NCBI GenBank assembly: GCA_963995525.1
Contig: OZ023214.1
Coordinates: forward strand, 40,149,304 to 40,213,303
Reading direction: 5' to 3'
Source of the DNA: Escarpia spicata
Taxonomy: Eukaryota > Annelida > Polychaeta > Sabellida > Siboglinidae
DNA: 64,000 nucleotides
Of the stretch, positions 60,111 through 64,000 are shown one piece after another. A model generated the notes under the pieces. That model did not search any database. It saw only the letters and a program-made list of their open reading frames with translations, and had not been told where the DNA came from. A program made the translations under genes and the position numbers. How positions within the stretch are numbered: the stretch's first letter is position 1; each line of letters opens with the position of its first letter.

Positions 60111-61352
60111 ATTGCGTGATGTAGGGTTTCCATGCTGGGCGGTTGCATTGCCTTGCCTACAAATGTCTCCATGCGTCCCAGCTTCAACATCTGTGACAAA
60201 AATAAAATAGCTAAAAACACACACAGGGTGTCAATGCTTATATTCTGGCATGGTGATTAAACATAGAAAATATTTGTGAATATTTGAGTCAAATATTAAT
60301 TATGACCGTATGGTGCAAATGTTTTAATACATTTTCTTATCATCTTATACTTCCTTGATTATTATCAAACATTGTACAATTTCTCTGTGCGGTATTTAAT
60401 GTGTTTCTAATTACACCATCCTATGTGTAAAATAACATGTTACGATGTGCTGACCTTGATCTGTAGCCAGAGTTCCTCCAATCGTGTCCTGAGGATCTCT
60501 GGCAGTTGGTAGTCAGAGAAGTGCCGACTGTGATACTCTGTGTACAAGTGATAACAGATGTCCGGCTATACCCTAAGAGGAAAGACTCACGGCTTGATAG
60601 GTGTTACCTGCAAATTAAGTACTTCTCATGAGCTTTAAAAATGATATCTCATTTGTTGAAATATCTTCAATAATTTTTTATTTATTTTAAAATTGAAGCA
60701 ACATTTTTAAAACTGACATTTTGAAAAATGAGGTAATTTTGACTTATATCGTCTACGGTTTCTTGATGTGTGGGTTCGTAAATACAGGCATTTTCTTAGT
60801 TTGTGATTATTTGTAGAAGAAAATAATCCAGACATTGAAAGATGAGATTATTAAACATGCATTTCTGCCAAAATCAAAAAATTGATGGAACATGATCTAG
60901 ACAGATATTTTTGGTTCGTGGGCAGTTTAAACACCAACTCTACATCTCTGTAAAGTATTCAGCCACACCGCAACTACTGCATAAAGGTCATCCATATACA
61001 AGTACCTCTATATTCAGGTAGACATTTATATCACTGAATAAACTGAGGCAATGTGGAATGGAAGAAATTGCTCAAGCTTGGACATGGCAGAAAGAGGATT
61101 CAAAATTGTTTTCACTCGATTGAGTCTGCTGTTCTAAACACTGCACTACGACATCCCAAGAGTTCCCTTGCTATCAGAGTACATATATATATATATGGAC
61201 TGACTCACCTTCCAGTCCGACCCAAATGCTGCTTGGCGTTGGCCCGACTCACCCACTCAGGCCTCAAGGTTGCGATGTTGTTGGCCGGGTCAAAGTTCTT
61301 CTTCTTGATCTTACCCCAATCAACAACATAGACAATGTCATCTATTGTGATA
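60092..61352 (-). pseudogene. DHX36-like DEAH-box helicase, three exons, apparently inactive
   Basis: Three minus-strand exons match the middle of DHX36-type helicases, which unwind G-quadruplex nucleic acid. Exon at 61209-61352 encodes ITIDDIVYVVDWGKIKKKNF, then NNIATLRPEWVSRANAKQHL and GRTGR (motifs V and VI). Exon at 60455-60572 encodes CYHLYTEYHSRHFSDYQLPE then ILRTRLEELWLQIK. Exon at 60092-60190 encodes KLGRMETFVGKAMQPPSMET then LHHAISTLIHL. Splice sites and phases agree. However, motif VI reads QHLGRTGR instead of QRxGRxGR, and a TAG at 60566-60568 stands where relatives have Gln-Pro. Neither the N-terminal ATPase exons nor the C-terminal domains were found nearby. It is most likely a partial, decayed copy. 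Confidence 0.8.
60945..61165 (-). mobile_element. SINE family 1, copy 3
   Basis: It shares the body of the 46230 and 47335 copies (AGTATTCAGCCACACCGCAA and TCATCCATATACAAGTAC in plus sense) and ends with a degraded tRNA head (AAACACTGCACTACGACATC in plus sense). It lies in the intron between the first two DHX36-like exons. Confidence 0.65.
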
Positions 61353-61419
61353 CTGCAAGAGACAAACAGAATGGCTAAATTCAACACAAGTGTCTTTGAT
61401 GTCCACCAGCCATGCCTTA

Positions 61420-61570
61420 GGTGAGATTAACGAACGAACGAACGAACGAAGAAGTTTATTTACCCCATGTATATAAAAAGTACAAATTGTTTTTCATACT
61501 TGATTGTAGAAAAACAATAAAGCATATACAAACACAAATATATATACTACGCATGATACATAAGTATATA
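61420..61570 (-). mobile_element. possible LINE 3' end with TTCG tail
   Basis: The minus strand reads ATGGGGTAAATAAACTTC followed by (TTCG)5. Tandem tetranucleotide tails following an AATAAA-containing end are typical of CR1/L2-type elements. No coding part is attached. Confidence 0.4.
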
Positions 61571-61902
61571 ATTCAGTAATTTGCAGGAATAAAAAAAAAT
61601 ACTTTTATTTGATAACATACTGTCTATATATATATAGAGATTACAGGTTGAACATCCCACCATCCCATTTACTCAGGCCTTTCATTGACCACTATCAGAA
61701 AGATCATAATCTGATTTATGTATCCAATATGTCGTGGTTTGCCTGTCACAATTAGAATTTTGCGCGTGACCTCCATCAAGCTTAGCCATGCCAACAATGT
61801 TAGTAACGGGTATATACATATGAATTAAACTACAATTGTTGCATGACATCTCATAAATCAGACATTCCCACCGTTGTCACTTCAAAAACAGTCAGCTGCG
61901 TG

Positions 61903-61935
61903 CGTGCGTGCGTGCGTGTACGTGCGTGCGTGCGT
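61903..61935. repeat. (GTGC)n microsatellite
   Basis: Short GTGC/GCGT tetranucleotide run. Confidence 0.9.
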
Positions 61936-62089
61936 ATGTGTGTGTCTGTGCATGTGAAGTGTGTGATATTCATACACCCACAGGACAAACACTGGAGCTG
62001 ATAACTACATTGGTCACATTTTTTGTGTCATCGAGACGCAAATGCATATATACGACAAACCAATATACACGCACATACACATGCATACA

Positions 62090-62205
62090 GTCTTACCCTC
62101 TCACATATTGTCTCTCAGACTTAAACTCTTTCACACTTACCCTTACTCAAACTTACTCTCTCACATGTTATCTCTCACACTTACCCTCTATTAGACTTAC
62201 CCTCT
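62090..62205. repeat. ACTTACCCTCTCACAT-type tandem repeat
   Basis: Four to five degenerate copies of an ACACTTACCCTCTCACAT phrase, directly abutting the next array. Confidence 0.7.
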
Positions 62206-62695
62206 GAACAGCACAGTACTCATACAACACATGTGCAGCACAGAGAGCACATACAACACATCTGTGCAGCACAGAGAGCACATACAACATATGTATGTAC
62301 AGCACAGAACACATACAACACATGTCTGTACAGGACAGTACATACAACATATTTCTGTAGGTACAGTACACATACAACAGATGTCTGTACAGCACAGTAC
62401 ATACAACATATTTCTTTACAGCACAGAACACATACAACATATGTCTGTACAGCACAGTACACATACAAAACATGTCTGTACAGCACAGTACACACACAAC
62501 ATATGTATGTACAGCACAGTACATACACAATACATGTCTGTACACCACAGAACACATACAGCACGTGTCTGTATAGCACAGTTTACACACAACACATGTC
62601 TGTACAGCACAGTACACACACACAGCACATGCATGTACAGCACAGTACACACCAACACAGGTCTGTACAGCACAGTACACATACAATAAATGTCT
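62206..62695. repeat. minisatellite, about 33-bp unit, about 15 copies
   Basis: The unit is of the form CAGCACAGTACACATACAAC then ACATGTCTGTA, with 28-35 bp spacing. Both strands stay open in all frames because the unit lacks stops, which creates long Cys/Val or Thr/Gln pseudo-proteins. These are not genes. Confidence 0.93.
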
Positions 62696-62898
62696 TTATC
62701 ACACATCTACAACAAAAGCTGCCCCATACATGCAACTGAGCACATGTGTGATACAAGCTTTCTCAGGGTTGATAAAATATTGCTTTTATATAGGTGTCAT
62801 TTGAGAATTGGTCATTTCAAAGATATCTGGGGCAATACAAACCGATTTACAGGGCGATACAGAAACACTAATTAAAAGTCTTGATCCGTATTGCCCTG

Positions 62899-62975
62899 CT
62901 CAGGGAGCCAATAAGCAGGCTCCCCAGCAATGTCTAAGCCAATGAGAAACATACATATCATGTTGTCATGGCAAC
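62899..62975 (+). promoter_or_regulatory. candidate promoter: two CCAAT boxes and an RFX-type X-box
   Basis: Upstream of the ATG at 63041 are GCCAAT at about 62905 and 62936, the former inside a hairpin GGGAGCC/GGCTCCC. A near-palindrome GTTGTCATGGCAAC lies at 62962-62975, one mismatch from the RFX X-box GTNRCC-N(0-3)-RGYAAC. Their clustering within 140 bp of the start codon supports a real promoter. Confidence 0.35.
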
Positions 62976-63040
62976 ATGCTCCTGACATGAGGTCAGATAC
63001 AGAGCAGATCCAAATCATTCTCAGTGTGACATCCAACAAA

Positions 63041-63555
63041 ATGGCTGCTGAAAGGGTGATTGCGTCTCTTGCTGGTCGTATTTTGAGTTTAGAAAGATAT
63101 ACAGAGGTAACTGACAGCGAAACACACGATTTTGTTGAAGCACAAAAGAATAAAAACACTTGGAGAAAAACGGATGGCGATGTGAAGCTGTTCACAGATT
63201 GGTTGCTTCAAGGCAAAAATGAAAACAGGAACCCGGACTCCGGAGGTCATTCCAGAGCCAGAATTAGACAAATATCTGGCAATGTTTGTTCTATCAATAA
63301 AAAAAAGCAATGGAGAGAATTATGAGCCAGACACCTTGGTGTCAAAATATAACAGTGTCGGCAGGTATCTGCGTGAAAAACGCAAAATAAACATAAATCA
63401 TGATGCGGCATTTACTCACAGTCGGGATGTGTTGTCAAAAAAATGCAAGCAACTCAAACTTCAAGACGCCGGAAAGGGTACAAGATCGAAGAAAGCCGAA
63501 GCCTTTACACCACAGGAAATATCACAGCTGAAGGACAGCAAGGAACTGTCTACAG
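63041..63555 (+). CDS. Crypton-type (DUF3504/KCTD1-like) recombinase, N-terminal part, with a frameshift
   Basis: ATG at 63041 (AAAATGG context) opens MAAERVIASLAGRILSLERY, then TWRKTDGDVKLFTDWLLQGK. After a one-base frame change near 63215-63225 it continues IPEPELDKYLAMFVLSIKK, YEPDTLVSKYNSVGRYLREK, HSRDVLSKKCKQLKLQDAGK and EAFTPQEISQLKDSKEL. This is the SAM-like core-binding part of Crypton-derived tyrosine recombinases (relatives: KCTD1, QRICH1, ZMYM). A possible donor (ACAG then gtgtgt) ends the exon at 63555. The catalytic R-H-R-Y part would lie beyond or is missing. It could be a transposon, a domesticated gene or a decayed copy. Confidence 0.65.
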
Positions 63556-64000
63556 GTGTGTATGGTTGTTTACGTTATTATTTTTTTTCAGAATTATGTA
63601 ATCAGCTTGTAAATCGGTGCGAAGATCATGTTTTGATTCATGAGCGTTTGACAGGAGCGGCCTTGACCGCGTGAGCGCTGGTCGATATTGGCACGGTGCC
63701 AACCAGTCTCGGCGTTATTTCTGTTCCATGCTGAAATTTAAAATATTGATAGATTTCATCACCTTTTTTCTGCATAAAAACACATGTCTCCATTAAATAC
63801 CTTATTAATTAGTATCCATACCTCATGATCCGCACTATTTGTGATATTGTTATCACTTAATTCTATATAAATACATGAATAAGTCATTCTCAACTGTACA
63901 AGTGCCGTCTGGTTTTGTTTAAAGCTAAGTGACCTAGAGACGAGTGCATTTTGAGAATAGGGGAGACGGCTTAGTCTATGTTTTACTTTAGTAAAGGGGT
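63556..64000. other. presumed intron or 3' flank of the Crypton-like gene
   Basis: The frame stays open to 63674 but loses family resemblance after the candidate donor. No further exon is seen before the window ends. Confidence 0.4.

Overview
The window is eukaryotic nuclear DNA from an animal, most likely a marine invertebrate and perhaps a mollusc or other lophotrochozoan. The reasons are small exons split by introns with GT/AG borders, very long (CA)n and (CT)n microsatellites, minisatellites, tRNA-headed SINEs, and a mixed transposon load (RTE-like and CR1/L2-like LINEs, BEL/Pao, pogo-like, Crypton-like, TTAA-type). The species call is inference. A 200-base run of N lies at 20303-20502, so this is draft assembly.

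The best-supported gene fills 2.5-15.2 kb on the minus strand. It is a formin with an FMN/Cappuccino-type FH2 domain, reconstructed here as 15 exons whose splice phases all agree (3498 coding nt, 1165 residues from the first visible ATG). The order is DEP domain, long linker, short coiled segment, FH1 proline tract, FH2, and a basic Ser/Arg-rich tail. A decayed RTE-like LINE sits in one of its introns.

From 15.2 to 25 kb almost nothing coding is visible. From 25 to 29.4 kb is a nested transposon stack. A broken BEL/Pao gag is cut by one copy of a short inverted-repeat element and then by a CR1/L2-like LINE, which carries a second copy of the same short element in the opposite orientation. From 30 to 45 kb there are scattered single exons (a signal-peptide-like first exon, cysteine-rich modules, a GAIN-like segment), another LINE, and many simple repeats. 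From 45 to 52.6 kb come SINEs, a 3.6-kb minisatellite complex, and the remnant of a core-deleted pogo-like transposon.

From 54 to 58.2 kb lies a nearly complete CR1-like LINE (PHD-finger ORF1, endonuclease/reverse transcriptase ORF2). Its endonuclease is split by a 951-bp inverted-repeat element flanked by TTAA. From 58 to 61.4 kb on the minus strand are two cysteine-rich exons and three exons of a DHX36-like DEAH helicase that carries a nonsense codon and an altered motif VI. The window ends with the N-terminal part of a Crypton-type (DUF3504-like) recombinase on the plus strand, cut by the window edge.

Exons were called by eye from reading frame, splice-site sequence and phase. No alignment or database search was run.
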